A DNA stretch of 64,000 nucleotides from Halicephalobus mephisto (Eukaryota > Nematoda > Chromadorea > Rhabditida > Panagrolaimidae). Within the stretch, counting starts at the first letter, position 1; each line of letters begins with the position of its first letter. Shown one piece after another: positions 39,056 through 51,676 of this stretch. The stretch is from NCBI GenBank assembly GCA_009193035.1, contig SWDT01000066.1, forward strand, positions 1-64,000, read 5' to 3'. The notes beneath the pieces were generated by a model that saw only the letters and a list, made by a program, of their open reading frames with translations, was not told the origin of the DNA and did not search any database. Made by a program: the position numbers and the translations under genes.

Positions 39056-41369
39056 TCATCCAAGCTTCTGATGATGAAGAAAGACTAGTGGTTGATCTCT
39101 TCAAAGGCTACAACCAACTCGTAAGGCCTTCAGCAAATAACTCAAGTGCCCCAGTTCAAATCAACTTTTCCCTGGCCTTGGTCTTGTTGATCAATGTGGA
39201 TGAGAAGAATCAAATAATGCAGACTAATGTCTGGCCAACAATGGTATGTTATCTTGAAGATAAATTAAAATTGAATAAAAATATTTACTCAGCGTTGGAT
39301 GGACCACCAGCTCAAGTGGAACCCTACAGACTACGGTGGAATCAGGACAGTCAGAATTCCTCCGGACAAGGTCTGGCTTCCGGATATCGTTCTCTTTAAC
39401 AACGCAGATGGACAGTATGAAGTTAGTTTTTACTCAAATGTGGTGGTCGAACACACAGGAGAGATGTTGTGGGTGCCACCAGCCATCTACAAATCTTCTT
39501 GCACCATCGGTGAGACTGCAAGACCTGACGTTCGAGTAGTGAAGCTAAACCTTTCCAGATGTGGAGTTCTTCCCCTTTGACGAGCAAGTTTGCAACCTAG
39601 TTTTCGGTTCCTGGACCTATGGCTCAGATGAGGTCACCATCAGGTACCTCATGGGGAAGCGGCAAGTGGAGTTGAACGACTACAGCCCGAGCGGAGTCTG
39701 GGATGTTATGGAAGTCCCGGGAGAGCTCATCCAGAAGAAGTCGAAGATTGCCTACCAGATCAAGATCAGACGAAAGTCCCTCTTCTACACCACGATCCTG
39801 ATCATCCCAACAGTGATGATGGCCTTTCTCTCCATGATGGTCTTCTACCTCCCGGCCGAGGCAAGCGAGAAGATCACTCTCGCAATCAGCATCCTGCTCG
39901 CTTTGGTCGTGTTCCTCTTACTGGTTTCCAAAATCCTTCCGCCCACTTCCTCGACAATCCCCCTGATGGCCAAGTACCTTATCATGACCTTTATTTTGAA
40001 CATTATCACCATTGTGGTTACGGTAATCATCATCAACGTCTACTTTCGAGGACCAACTACCCACAGAATGCCCGTCTGGGTCAGGGCTTTGTTCTTGAAG
40101 TATTTGCCTCTCCTGTTTCTGATGCAGAGGCCGATAACTGAGGAGTATAGGAGGAAGAAGTTGGAGGAGCGGAGGAAAAGTGCGGCGGTGGAATCAGGAG
40201 TTGTGAGATCCCGAAGCCACAAGTATATACCAGGAGAGTACATTGAGATGAACAAGGCACAGGTGAGAGAAGTTCGAATTGAGCACAATCAGCTTGTGAC
40301 GTGGAGAAACAATTTTTAAAGTCTTTGGGGTTTTCTTTGAGATCTTCGAATAGTGTCCGGGAAATTAGGAAAATAGTTCTTTCTGAACAGTGTCCGAACT
40401 TACATCTCCACAAAACTGAACTAATAAATCAATTCCAGGTTCACCATCATCCGTATTGCTCCCTCAATCGTCAGAAACGTTACGATAGTTTCTCGAAGGC
40501 AAAGGACTCCGAACTGGCTCTTCTCAGAAAGCCCAACAACGGATCTCTCATGGTTCATTCCCCAACTATGGACAACGAACCTGTTCCTCTGGGAAGACAG
40601 GAAAGGTTCCCCTCTTACAGGAAGTACAGTGAAGACCTCAACAACATCCTCAGCGAGGAGGCCATCAAGGCTATGGACGCCATAGAGTACATAACGGAGC
40701 ACTTGAGGAAGGACAACCAGTACAAGAGGGTAAATTGAGTATTTCAAAACATGGTGTTTCGAGTATTTTTGATGTATTATGCTTGTTTATAATTTAACGT
40801 GAAATGGATCAGATTCAAAGTGGTTTTCACCAAGGATTTGATAATCTTCTCGAGTTTTTCTGTACCAAATTTAAAATTGAAAAAACTTCATTTTATTGAT
40901 TTTTGGCTTCTTTCCCTATTTCATTGAGGCAAAAGTATTTTTAGTTCGCAAGTTTACTATCAACCTGAATCAGAACAAATAGGACATCTACGGGAAATGC
41001 AACAAGTTAAAAATACAAGATCTTTTCAACTTCTATAATTAGTACAGAAAAACTCGAGAAGATTGTCAAATCCTTGGTGAAAACCACTTTGAATCTGATC
41101 CATTTCATGTTAAATTATAAGTAAGTGTAAAGCAACAAAAATATCTTGAACATTCTGTAATTTCTGAATCAAGAACTTTCCAGATTCGAGAAGAATGGAA
41201 GTACGTCTCGATGGTCATAGACCGGTTGCTACTGTACGTGTTTTTTGCGGTGACAGTAGGAGGGACTTGCGGCATTTTCCTCTCCGCCCCGAACGTCTTC
41301 GAGTACGTGGACCAAAACGCTGTCATCGAAAAGCTGAAGAAATCTGCAGAAGCGGAAATTATCATCTAG
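39056..41369 (+). CDS. Nicotinic acetylcholine receptor non-alpha subunit (UNC-29-like), second copy
   Basis: Exons 39056-39243, 39293-39509, 39559-40262, 40439-40729 and 41184-41369. The first of these begins with an acceptor and two bases of a codon, so a 5' exon is missing locally. With the candidate exon 36294-36375 the protein would be 555 aa. Features: DEERLVVDLFKGYNQLVRP, VWLPDIVLFNNADGQYEV, Cys-loop CTIDVEFFPFDEQVC (split by an intron), no loop-C cysteine pair, M2 EKITLAISILLALVVFLLL, SKILPPTSSTIPLMAKYL, and a C-terminal helix IKAMDAIEYITEHL before M4 (LLLYVFFAVTVGGTCGIFL). It closely resembles UNC-29-type subunits, which pair with alpha subunits in muscle receptors. The intron 40730-41183 holds a large inverted repeat. 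AATAAA lies at 41413-41418. Only 108 bp separate this exon from the previous gene's stop codon. Confidence 0.9.
40782..41124. repeat. Long near-perfect inverted repeat within a receptor intron (MITE-like hairpin)
   Basis: The left arm (40782-40865) and right arm (41041-41124) are reverse complements over about 84 bp with only a few mismatches. They share, for example, GGATCAGATTCAAAGTGG and CCAAGGATTTG. The spacer is 175 bp. No clear target-site duplication was found, so the type of element is open. Transcribed as part of the intron, it would fold into a long RNA hairpin. Confidence 0.88.
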
Positions 41370-42801
41370 TTAGTAGAACACAGTAGTCTTGCCAAATGTT
41401 ATCACAACTGAGAATAAACTATTGACCCAATAGCTGTTACCAGTAAATTCGAAAAACTGCAACTTTATCAAGTAAAAACACTTTGAAAGGAATGAATGAT
41501 TTCGTGGGGATAGTAACTCTTAGGAATATCATTCTTCAGGGTCTTGACTGGAATATCTGTCTTCATCGGAATAAGATTCTTCGCCTGAGGGCAGACATAC
41601 TTCAAAGGACGCTAACGGAAAATAGGATGAGCAGAGCAATTTTGATTGTCACATCCGTAGGAACGCTTGTGGGATGCTGAACTGGAAAGGTTCCGTTGCA
41701 CCAGCTGAAAAAGCTGGTTAACTTTCAACGAGCCCAAAAACACCCTGGGAAGAACGAACACCGGTCGGGCCTTTGTTGTTCCTCACGAGAACCCTCGTCA
41801 GGAAGACAAGAACCAAGATAATGACCTAGATCTCTGCCTCGTATCCATACTTCCCCATTTTTAAATGAGGCTTCGTGGAAAGTCCGCTTCTCGTCCAAAT
41901 AACTGGCTTGAGAATGGCGGAAAAATCCGACAGAGATCTTCATTACGTAATTTGGTTTAGTCCAGAGTTTGGAAAAACTACGTTGTAGCCGGAGGGACGA
42001 AGAAGGAAGAAATTTGAATCAAATTCCCCAATTGACAAATTGCCATGTCAGAGCTCTTTGAACAAGGACAAGTCCATCAAAGTGCATTTCGGAAAGAGCC
42101 CGACATCGAAAGCTGGTCGCATGAGTGCTTTTCCGAACGAGATCCAGAAAAACGAGATTATGCGTCATTTTCGACCCTTCTTTCCCTGCATGTCTTTGTT
42201 GCTACTTTTTCCACTGGAACGAAAAACAGGCTGATCTGAAAACGCACTGATCATTGGCCAAACAAGTCGCTTTTATTTGGTCAACAGTGGATGCAACATG
42301 CGGTGGATGCCGACGTTTTTTCTCGCTCCACTTTTCGCCTTTCGCGCGTGTCCTCGATCCACAATCGATTCTTTCATTCTCGCGATTGATTTGTTTTCGT
42401 GTCATTGACACTAGCGATCCTGAAAGTGAAAGATACTAGGCCAGAGGAACGGTGGGCCTTTTTTGTGTTTTTAAAAAATCCTTTTATATAGAGAAATCCT
42501 CCACTTGGTTTTGAATCGATGCTGAATTCCCGATAATTTTGTTCTCCCTTCGCAAAATTGTTATAGTCATGGTTTCCTTTTGTTGCCAAAATTTGGACAG
42601 GAACTAGGATTCAGAGTATTTTGCTTACGTGGCGTTGCGGAATTCATCGATCGTTAGTTTTTCAACTTTATGTTTTAGAATTTGTCTAGTGCTTATGTGT
42701 TGAACATAACTAGGACGGGCAGTTATTGCAATCCGGTTTAGCAATTGTGCAGAAGTTGTTATTACTCTCCAGAATTTTATTCGTGTCTGCCTTCTCCATC
42801 G
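41370..42801. other. Intergenic region upstream of DOP1
   Basis: 1.4 kb between the last receptor gene and DOP1. It contains AATAAA at 41413-41418 for the receptor gene. No other gene, RNA or repeat was recognised; short frames here look random. Confidence 0.5.
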
Positions 42802-45800
42802 ATGTCGGCAAGTATCGGTATGTTTTTTTTCACTGAAATTCCATATGTCATTTTCACAACTTGCGTTTCCACTCCGTTACTTTTGCTTTCTGAATGTTTT
42901 TGATATATGGAATTTAAAGTCTAGGTTGTTATTTCTGAGCTCGGAAGTGATATTTCCAATCTTTAGGGTCAGATGCAGCAAGTACTTCCCAAGCAGCATC
43001 TACCGGATCTGTGGCCTCCAATATCCAGGCTTCGAGCAAATATCGGGCTTATGCTACTGCCGTAGATAAGGCTCTGAAGTCGTTTGAGAATACAACAGAA
43101 TGGGCTGATCTGATCTCTGCTTTGGGGAAACTCTGCAAAGTTCTCCAGACCAACAGCAAGAATTTCAACGATGTCCCGAAGTCTGTGACTGTCGCCAAGC
43201 GATTGTCACAGTGTCTTCATCCGGCACTTCCATCAGGTTTGTTCCGTCCTCCACGACGTCGGTAATCAGTTTGTAATTCAGGAGTCCATCTGAAGGCACT
43301 GGAAACATACAAACAACTGTTTTCGATCCTGAGAAAGGATAACCAACTGGGAAAAGAACTGTATTTGTACGCCATTGGTTTATTTCCCCTGATGGATCAT
43401 TGTGGCATCAAAGTCAAATCGGAACTCCTGAGTATTTTTGAACAATTTGTCCTCCCACTTGGAGATGAATTGAAGCCAGCGTTACCGGGATTTATTGCTA
43501 CAGTTCTCCTTGGGCTAGAAGAAGGAACTGAATTCTTCCCCAGATCCTTTGCTTTACTTGAGCAGCTGATGTCCAAGGTCGGATCTTCCTCTTTCTACAC
43601 TTGTCTGTGGGAGGTATGGTTTTGCATTCAGTAGGTAGTTGAATAACGTCTGTAATTCAGGCAGTTCTCCACAGTCCAGCTGTTAGATTGCCTGCTTTAA
43701 ACTTTGTTAATGTCAAGTTCGACAAAAAGGCCCCAATAGACGAGCAGTTTTCTACTTTTGCCGGAGTCGATCACGCCGATCACATGATAGCGGCTCTCTG
43801 TGCCGTTGCTGAGGACTCCTCTGGACCCGCTTTGATGCACAGACATTTGTTGGACTTTCTTTGCTCCGCGTTTCCACTCAACAGTGCCCATGTTACTCAA
43901 GCGGATTTCGTCCAACTCCTTCGAAGATGCTTATTCATCGTCTTGCGAAGGGACATGAGTTTGACCAGAAGACTCTATCAATGGATTCTGAACAAGTCTG
44001 GGGATACTTCGACTGCGATGATCCCAACGAACGGTCAAGAAGATGAGAAAGACATTGCTTTCTTCAACACATATTCTCTTCCGTTGATTAAATTGAGTAT
44101 GATTGAATTCTTAAAGCTGGACATTATTGAAGTCCCGACTTTGAATACTGTCATTGGCTCCGTGGGAGGTTCTTATGAAGGTACGAAAGAACATCAGACG
44201 CACTTTACTGAAGTTAGACTCTGTAGAGCTCTTCAGTACTTCTTGGATAGACCTCATTTTGGCCATCAAGTTCTTGAAGAAATCTTGGCAATCTTCCTCG
44301 AGCACTGCTGTATCCAAGATTTGGATATCGTTGCGGATTTAACAAAACGCTGTGAAGAACTGGATTCATATTTCATCCCTGACTGGAGTTCGAGAGTAGA
44401 AGGTGTTAATCAAAAGCTGTCTGCAGAGGACAAAACCAGAAGACTGGATGAGATCAAGAAGAATTTCAATTCGTTGTTGAACAACCTGGATGCTGGATTC
44501 CTGTGGATTTACCTTACTGATTTGTTCACTAGTCTTTTGGAATCCACGTACAGAAACGAGTCTGATGAAGATGACCAAGATTTGACAAATGAAGAACGGC
44601 AAAAGCGGGACTTCAACGAGGAAAAGCGGAAGCAGCATATTGCTTTATTCCCGATAATGGTGTCTTTCTGTCTGAAGATTGTCCAGTTGGATAATCATAG
44701 CGACATTCGTGCTGTCTACTTGCCAAAATTACTGGATACTATTCTGATTTGTATTTCGCGATACGGATGTGATGCTTTCAGTCGTGATAATCTAGTTGCT
44801 TTGCTGACTATTTGCCGAAAGATCTTGGCTGAAATCAACCACAGTATTACTGCAATTGAAACGGGAGGTTGGTTTTTCGTTTCCTGTATTGTTTGCAATT
44901 GTAATTGTTGTAGTGGATGTTGGTGAAGAAAACGCTGATAGTGGCAAGACGAAGTTAGCTGCGAAGACTTCCTCTGCGAGAAGAATGCAGGAGATTGAAG
45001 GTTTGTTTTTGTGGTTGTCGTCGTTGTGTCAACACTGTATACTTAATGACGGCTTTTAGAAGAGAAGATTATTGAAGGGTGCCTGAAATCTGCTCATGAA
45101 CTGATGTCAATCATTTGTAACTGGTACGTCAAGACTCGAGATAGAGACAAGACTGGAGTGCTTTGTGCTATTTCGTCGTTCTTGCGGGATTTTGCCGATT
45201 TCCCACTCTACTGCCTTCAAGACGAAGATTTTTCTATATTTTCTTCTAGTGAAGCCCTCATTCCAACCCTCCCTCAATGGGTGAAAACGCTCTTGCTGGT
45301 GATTGATGTTCAATCCTGGCACATGGGCACAGTAGACTTTGATGTGAGATCGAGAATTGTGGATCTTCTGATCTATCTGTATATTCGTTCTGTTTCTCTG
45401 ATCGAACAACATTCTGCTTTTGTAAGGAAGGACTTGTTTGACTATTCAAAGATGACGACTGTTACATACAATGCGAATAAGACAACCATGACAATCTTAC
45501 TGAAACCAATGCTGACACCAGCCGATATCCGAGCAATTGATGCATCGAACGTTTTCCCGAACGTTGCAGCTGTTCTCTGGCGTGCTCTGTCTGTGGCCAC
45601 TGAAGCGGGAAACCATCAAGTCGCTGCTTGTCTTCTCCATCGGCTGCATTCAAGAAGTAGCAATGATCTTTCCTCTGACGTGGAGGATATTATTCTGAAT
45701 GACTTGACCGTGGCAGACAAAGAAGGAGCTGGTGAAGCTTGCAAGCACTTTAGGAAGTTGTGGACTCTGACGAGAACCTCCGTGCATGAAGATGTTTACT

Positions 45801-48800
45801 CTGGAATACCGTACAAGCCATTCAACAGAATAACCATGGTCTTGCTTGGCCTAATCGGAGATGAGACGAAGAAGAACTCGAGTTTGAAAACGGTTGCCAC
45901 CGCTTGGTTTATCGATTGTGCTAAGCATGGAGACCTCCCGCGAATCCTCCAGATGCTTGCTACAATGCTTTTGAATCCTGCCACTGCAAGAGTCTCAATC
46001 CAATATATGCAGATACAGAACAGGATTACAAAGGAAAATGTGAAATCGATGCCTGTTGATGTGAATGCTCTGACGCTAATGTCAGCAAATGGAAAACAGA
46101 CCTTCCACCATGTCTGTAGAGACGTTGCTACTTTGAAAGATAATATGCCAAATATTCCTGTAAATTGCGCTTCAAACGCTGCTTGGATTTCTGATCTGCA
46201 AAGATATCTGTACTCTCCCAATGGTCCTGAGTCTGTCGTTGGAGGATTCCCTAATTCAGTGAACGCCAATCCTCCCACTCCAGGCCCTGTGAAGACTCAC
46301 AAGAGAACTGTCAGCGACATCCCGCAATTCGATGACGAAGAAACTGAGAGCCTTGGGGATCTCTCGATGGACTCTACAATTGATCCGGATGTCATTGACT
46401 GCGTTTCTTACCTGATTGAGACAATCTGTGAGCAAGCCGAACAACAAGAGCACTTTGATGCTGTGTATGACAAAGTCTTTGAATCGAGTGAGACTGCTGT
46501 AGATCTTCCTAGAGATGAGCCATTTCTCGTTGCCGGCACTTTCAAACCGAGTGATAGAAGAAGTTTGCCGGCTTCATTTGCTACCAGTTCACCGAAGAAT
46601 AATGGACACGAAGAGCAATCAAAATCACTGTTGATTGAGTCGACTGAAAAGGAGGACTTGACGAAGCCTGATGGTCCACAAGCAAGTCACGTGGTTGCAG
46701 TGTCACCCCCGCAACAACCGGTAATCAAGAGAGTCAAGTGCGGCCATAGAAGACAAGATTCGTTGCAAGAATCGATCTTCAGTTCTGGTGCCCAAGAATT
46801 AAGGTGAGTCCTTGGATACTGAGTGCAGATTGAATGGAGAGTTTTAGATTGTTCGATCCTGCAGAACTTCCGAAGTTGACGGCTCCTGGAGATGCCAAAC
46901 AACCGCTGCTCGAGGAGGCCCAAGCTCACATGCTGTTGTACATGGAAAAACCCGACTGTGTTGATCTCGGACGGGTTCAAGGAATATTCAAGACCTTGAG
47001 TTCATTGATGCGTTCGAATCGTGGGGGATCTCTTGGTAGAATGATAGTTCACTGTATGGTGTTCAACAACACTTCCATTATCCCACAAACAGTCTCTGGC
47101 AGTGTTTGTCAGCTGGTGGAATACATGGCGAGACATTACAAAGCGATTCAGGGAGAAGGATTCTGGTACGATGCAAATGGTCAACAGCAAACCGATGTGA
47201 GCAAAGGAAAGCACTACAGCTTCTTCGAGTTGTTCAGTACTGTTACTCTGTACTACCTGAGGTCGTACTTCCTCAATTCTCCGATGGCTCAGATCTCCGA
47301 AGCCGAACTTACAGTAGCCTGGGAATGCAAAATCGCTGCTCTAGACTTCTTCACTGATTTACTGAGAGAGTTGATTTTGCTGATCACGGAAACCAGAAGT
47401 CGAGAATTTGTCAACTTCATCTTATCTACTTATCGTCAAACGAAGCTCCAGCGATGTCTCATTTCCCTGCTCGTAACTGCTGTTCCTAATCCGAGACAAC
47501 CACATGAAGTGTAAGTTTTTGTCTACTCGGTGATTATCGCTTTTGGATGACTACTTTTTTATAATCTCCTTTGACAATAGAAAATGGAGTTGAGCTAATT
47601 GAGATCACTTGATTTACCATTGTCATTGGGGTTGTTAAAATTCGTAAAGTAGGACTTTGAATATCTAGAATGTGTGTCATAGCTTCTTGTGCCTTGGCGA
47701 GTTTATTGTCAACGACCGTAAAAAACATCTAAAATATCTATTAAGGCTAGGCATATATGAATCATGTGAATTGCATGAAGTCACTGGAACAGTTATATGA
47801 CGAACATTAATTAACTTGAACTCGTCTAGTTCTACCTTGCGCACTTCAAAATATCTTGCGACAACTGCAGTCTTATGCTTGGGAATCTTTTCTATCAATT
47901 TTTTACCGTGATGGATCTAATAACAATGCATCACACTACGCCACTGAAGATACAGATGGGAACGGGGAAATGAATTATTTAAGTAATTGTTTTCTTAGGA
48001 TTTAACTATTTACGAGATTCTGGGGGAAATGGAACTGTTTTTAAAGGATCGACTAATGGGTTTTTCAGGTTATCTGTCTCTGCTGATATTGCTGAATTCA
48101 ACAGTTCGCCGACGAAGAAAGGTGAATTCGGGGACTTGGTATTTGCCTACCACAGAGCCTTGCTGGACTTTTCATCCATCGTGATATCTTTGGAATATCA
48201 CATGAACATCGGTCTTCATATCTATCCAGAACAGAACTTGGCTTTGAACTTTGAAAAGAGCTTTGTCGTTCATAAGCTGAATTACAACACGACGCAGAAT
48301 CGATTGACATTGAGGGATCCTAGGGTTCTGGTGGTGGAGCTGAAGTTGTTTATTTCTGTGATTGTCAATGCTCTTCAAAGGCTACCCGAAAGACACGAGC
48401 TGTGGCTGCAATTCCTGATTAACATTCTGCCTTACTTGGAGAAAGCACTGCCGACTATTTGTATTCATGTCGTTGAACAGCTGTGCCGAAACATTGATAC
48501 TTGCGTCAACTTTGCCTATGGACATGTCGGAGGGACCACCTTTGACACTGGATCTGTGGCTGATGAGTCGCTCTCCATGAATTCAGGAAGGAAAAAGCCA
48601 AGTGCCAGCTTGCCGAGTGAATCCTACTCAGAAAACTACGCCTTGATTGTTTTGGAAGCTCTAACGACAATAATGCACTACTGCATGTTGGAGACCCCGT
48701 CATCGAACACTTCCATGATGGGCGGAGTGGTTGCTACCGGCTCCCTCACTTCATCGGCTGTTACTCCCGCTCTGACTGGAAACACTGGATCTCCGACTCA

Positions 48801-51374
48801 CTCTGTGAATTCTGTTGGTGCTGGTTCCGTTTCCTCTCCGAATCCTGCAAGCAGCTCATCTAATCCAGGAGCAGTCGTGAGTGTCGTGAACATGATTCCG
48901 GGCACCAAGGGAGCAACTGAGATGCTGGGGAACCTGTTCAGCAAAGTCTTCACCTCCAACGACTCTTCTGGGAACATTGTCTCATCAGCGAATAAGTTCG
49001 ACAACAGGAATGCAGCTGACATCTGGAGACAGGCCCGGGATGAGCTCGTAAAGTATCTGCCTCATTTCCTGTCTACGGTTTGTGACATCTGGGCTGTCGC
49101 TCAAAAACAAGCAACTCCGAGGCTTCCAATCGGTTCCAGTGAGCAACTAAAGAGCCGGGTCTTTGATCTCATCAATCCGATAGCGAAACGCCATCCAAGT
49201 GCCTTATTGACCGCTTTGTCAACGGTTTGGATTACGAGAGCTTCCAAGAACATCAAGAATGATGCAGATCAACTGGGTTTCGTTTACTCAGAAGAACAGC
49301 TTACCTTAGCAAACTTACTGCTCAGTCTGAAGGTGTTGCCGTTCCAGCATGTCATCTTTACCATTGCTGAATGCCTGAAGGACATGGCAAAGAGCGCTGG
49401 TTCGAGCAAGACGTCCACTGTTTCGACTGGCTCTACTGAAAAGGTTTGTTTTCTCACTATTGGAGATAGCTGAGGTGAGCTCATTTCAGAACACGTTGAC
49501 TGAAATCGCCATATTGGAGATGCTCCATGGATGCGTGAAGTTCGTTCCCACGGATGATCTTCGTGATTGCTGGAGTGCACTGAACATTCTCTTTTCTGAA
49601 GCTCCCCTGTCATCCATGTCTCCGAGAGGTGTCTTCCTTGAATTTAAGATTCTGGACGATTTCGTGAGGATTGTCGGCTCTCAAACGATTGTGGAAGACA
49701 AGCAGATCTCTAGGGCTGTCCAAGATGCGTGTCAGAAACTTACAGACGCAGTCAACACTATTGTTGGATGGCAGCTGGAGACTACTACTTGGCTCAAGAG
49801 GACGTTGGTTGTTCGTCAAGATACTTCTGCCTCCAAGAGTGGGGAATCTACGCCTATGATGGAAACCAAGAGTCTAGCTTCCTCACTACTTCAAAACGAG
49901 GCTGGCTCGTCTATCAGAGGATCCACGATCAGTTTGGCAACACGCGAAACCAGTTTCGCATCTCATGTCGGAGGTACTAGCTATAATTCAACCAGTCAAT
50001 TGGCGATGAGTTCTTCATCTGACAAGAAGTCGTCGTCGAACCTCAGAGCGTCGGTAAAGGATACGAACAACAACAAAAAGGATCCGGCAAACAGCACCCA
50101 AGCCCTCTTCTTGCTGGCTGAATCTCTGGCTGAACTGATTGATTCCATTTGTAAGAGCGAGGACAAGGAGAAGCTTCTGCCAACTTTGCAAGCCGTTTGG
50201 TCCAACACTCTTCCTTATTTGAAGGCAAAGTCTGCAAGAAACGCCAGATTCTTCTTAGCCTCTAGTCAATTTTTGGCATCAATCAGTTCCTTCAGCTACA
50301 TGAGGTCTGTATGGCGGAAGCAGACGTTGGAGCTCTTGTTTGAGCCGTCGTTCTTCAAGATGGACGTTCATTCTCTGAAGCAATGGCTCATTGTGATTGA
50401 TAATCTGATGACGAATGACAAGACGTCCTTCAAAGAATTGCTGACTAAGATTCCCGGTGCTTCTAACTCTGCTCTTTCTAGTTTAATCACAAGCAAGGAT
50501 GCAGAATCAGAATTGAGATCTCAAGCGTTGAAGAGGCTTGCTTTCGTTGTTCTGAGCAGTCAGATGGATCAGTATGGGCCTCAGTTACCGGACATCCAAG
50601 GTTTTTTTTATCACTGGCCTGTTAATTTTTAACTTGTTTCAGAAAGACTATCGGACAACTTGCGGTTGACCCAAGTGCCCATTGTGCATGCTCAAGTCTT
50701 TACTTGCTATCGAGTCCTATTGATCAGAATGCAGGCATTCAGCTTTGTTTCAATTTGGCCATCGATGGCAACGGAGTTGGTTCAGGTACTTCTCCAAATT
50801 GAAAACCAGCTTCATCAAATCACCGGGGACTCGGCCAGTGTCAACAACGTTGATGACTTGAAGTGCTCTCGCGATGACCAGTGGATGCAGTTGTATCTCT
50901 CTGCTTGTAAATTGCTGGAAACACTGTGTACTCTGCCTTCGGGCTACGTCGCACAATTCCAGACTTGCCACTGGGCCTTTGTCAGCTCCCTGGTTTCCAA
51001 CTCTGTTACCGACCAATTTGTGCCTTTTGCGACAAGAATTCACAAGCTGCTGTCGTCGAAGTACGGTGAATTGAGATTGGAAGAACAGCATCTTCATTCT
51101 GCGTCTCTCCATAATCTCAAGACATTGAGTTCCTTCAGTGAGCTGCGGCCGTTCTTCCATGCATTGTCTTCTCAACATCACACTGTCGTTCATGGATTGA
51201 CTGGTGGAGGAGTTCAGGTTGTTCATTTTACTTCTACTTATCTAAGCAATTGTTTTCCAGGAATGTCGTCTTCATGATGCCTCGATGATTAATGGCACAA
51301 TGACACTTAAAGGAGCAATCGCTCGTCTCGAGCACGGCCTCTACGTCGATTTTGCAGAACACTTGCAATTATAA
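42802..51374 (+). CDS. dop1: DOP1 (Dopey/PAD-1) protein
   Basis: Eleven exons: 42802-42817, 42967-43236, 43282-43613, 43661-44867, 44914-45000, 45060-46803, 46848-47510, 48069-49443, 49490-50600, 50643-51217 and 51261-51374. They total 7494 nt (2497 aa), close to human DOP1A at about 2465. The conserved N-terminal Dopey domain is clear: KYRAYATAVDKALKSFE, LPSGVHLKALETYKQLF, YAIGLFPLMDHCGIKVKSEL, LPALNFVNVKFD and ADFVQLLRRCLFIVLRRDM. The middle is helical-repeat sequence broken by Ser-rich linkers, and the C-terminus ends in LARLEHGLYVDF-like sequence. DOP1 works with the flippase regulator MON2 in endosome/Golgi traffic and kinesin-1 recruitment; in C. elegans PAD-1 is needed for patterning and for restraint of vesicle release. 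A tiny 16-nt first coding exon gives the start. It heads a run of three tightly spaced plus-strand genes. Confidence 0.95.
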
Positions 51375-51676
51375 ACTACTCCAGAGCTTTGTATTACTTA
51401 TCTACCATTGAACATTTCGTCTCTCTTTGATCTGTGATATCCTTAGTCACCTTTTCTAAGTTATTGATATATCCTTTCTTTGTGCTTGCTTCCCGACTGT
51501 AAGATTTCTATACGTGTCTCTCCCTTTTTTGTTTGGTTTTTATCTTGATAGGCGGGATAATCAGATATTGGTTGTAGAATTAATTTTAAATGAAAGGGAA
51601 TCATGTTAACTTGGAAGAGTTGCCTTTCTCGAGAAATATTTTCAAGATTCTGAGGTCGAAAAGTCGGCTTTTGTAG

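Noticed and set aside
47511..48068. 558-bp gap in DOP1 considered as a nested gene
   Set aside because: The flanking exons join in phase across standard donor and acceptor sites, and the minus frames inside show no resemblance to known proteins; treated as an intron.
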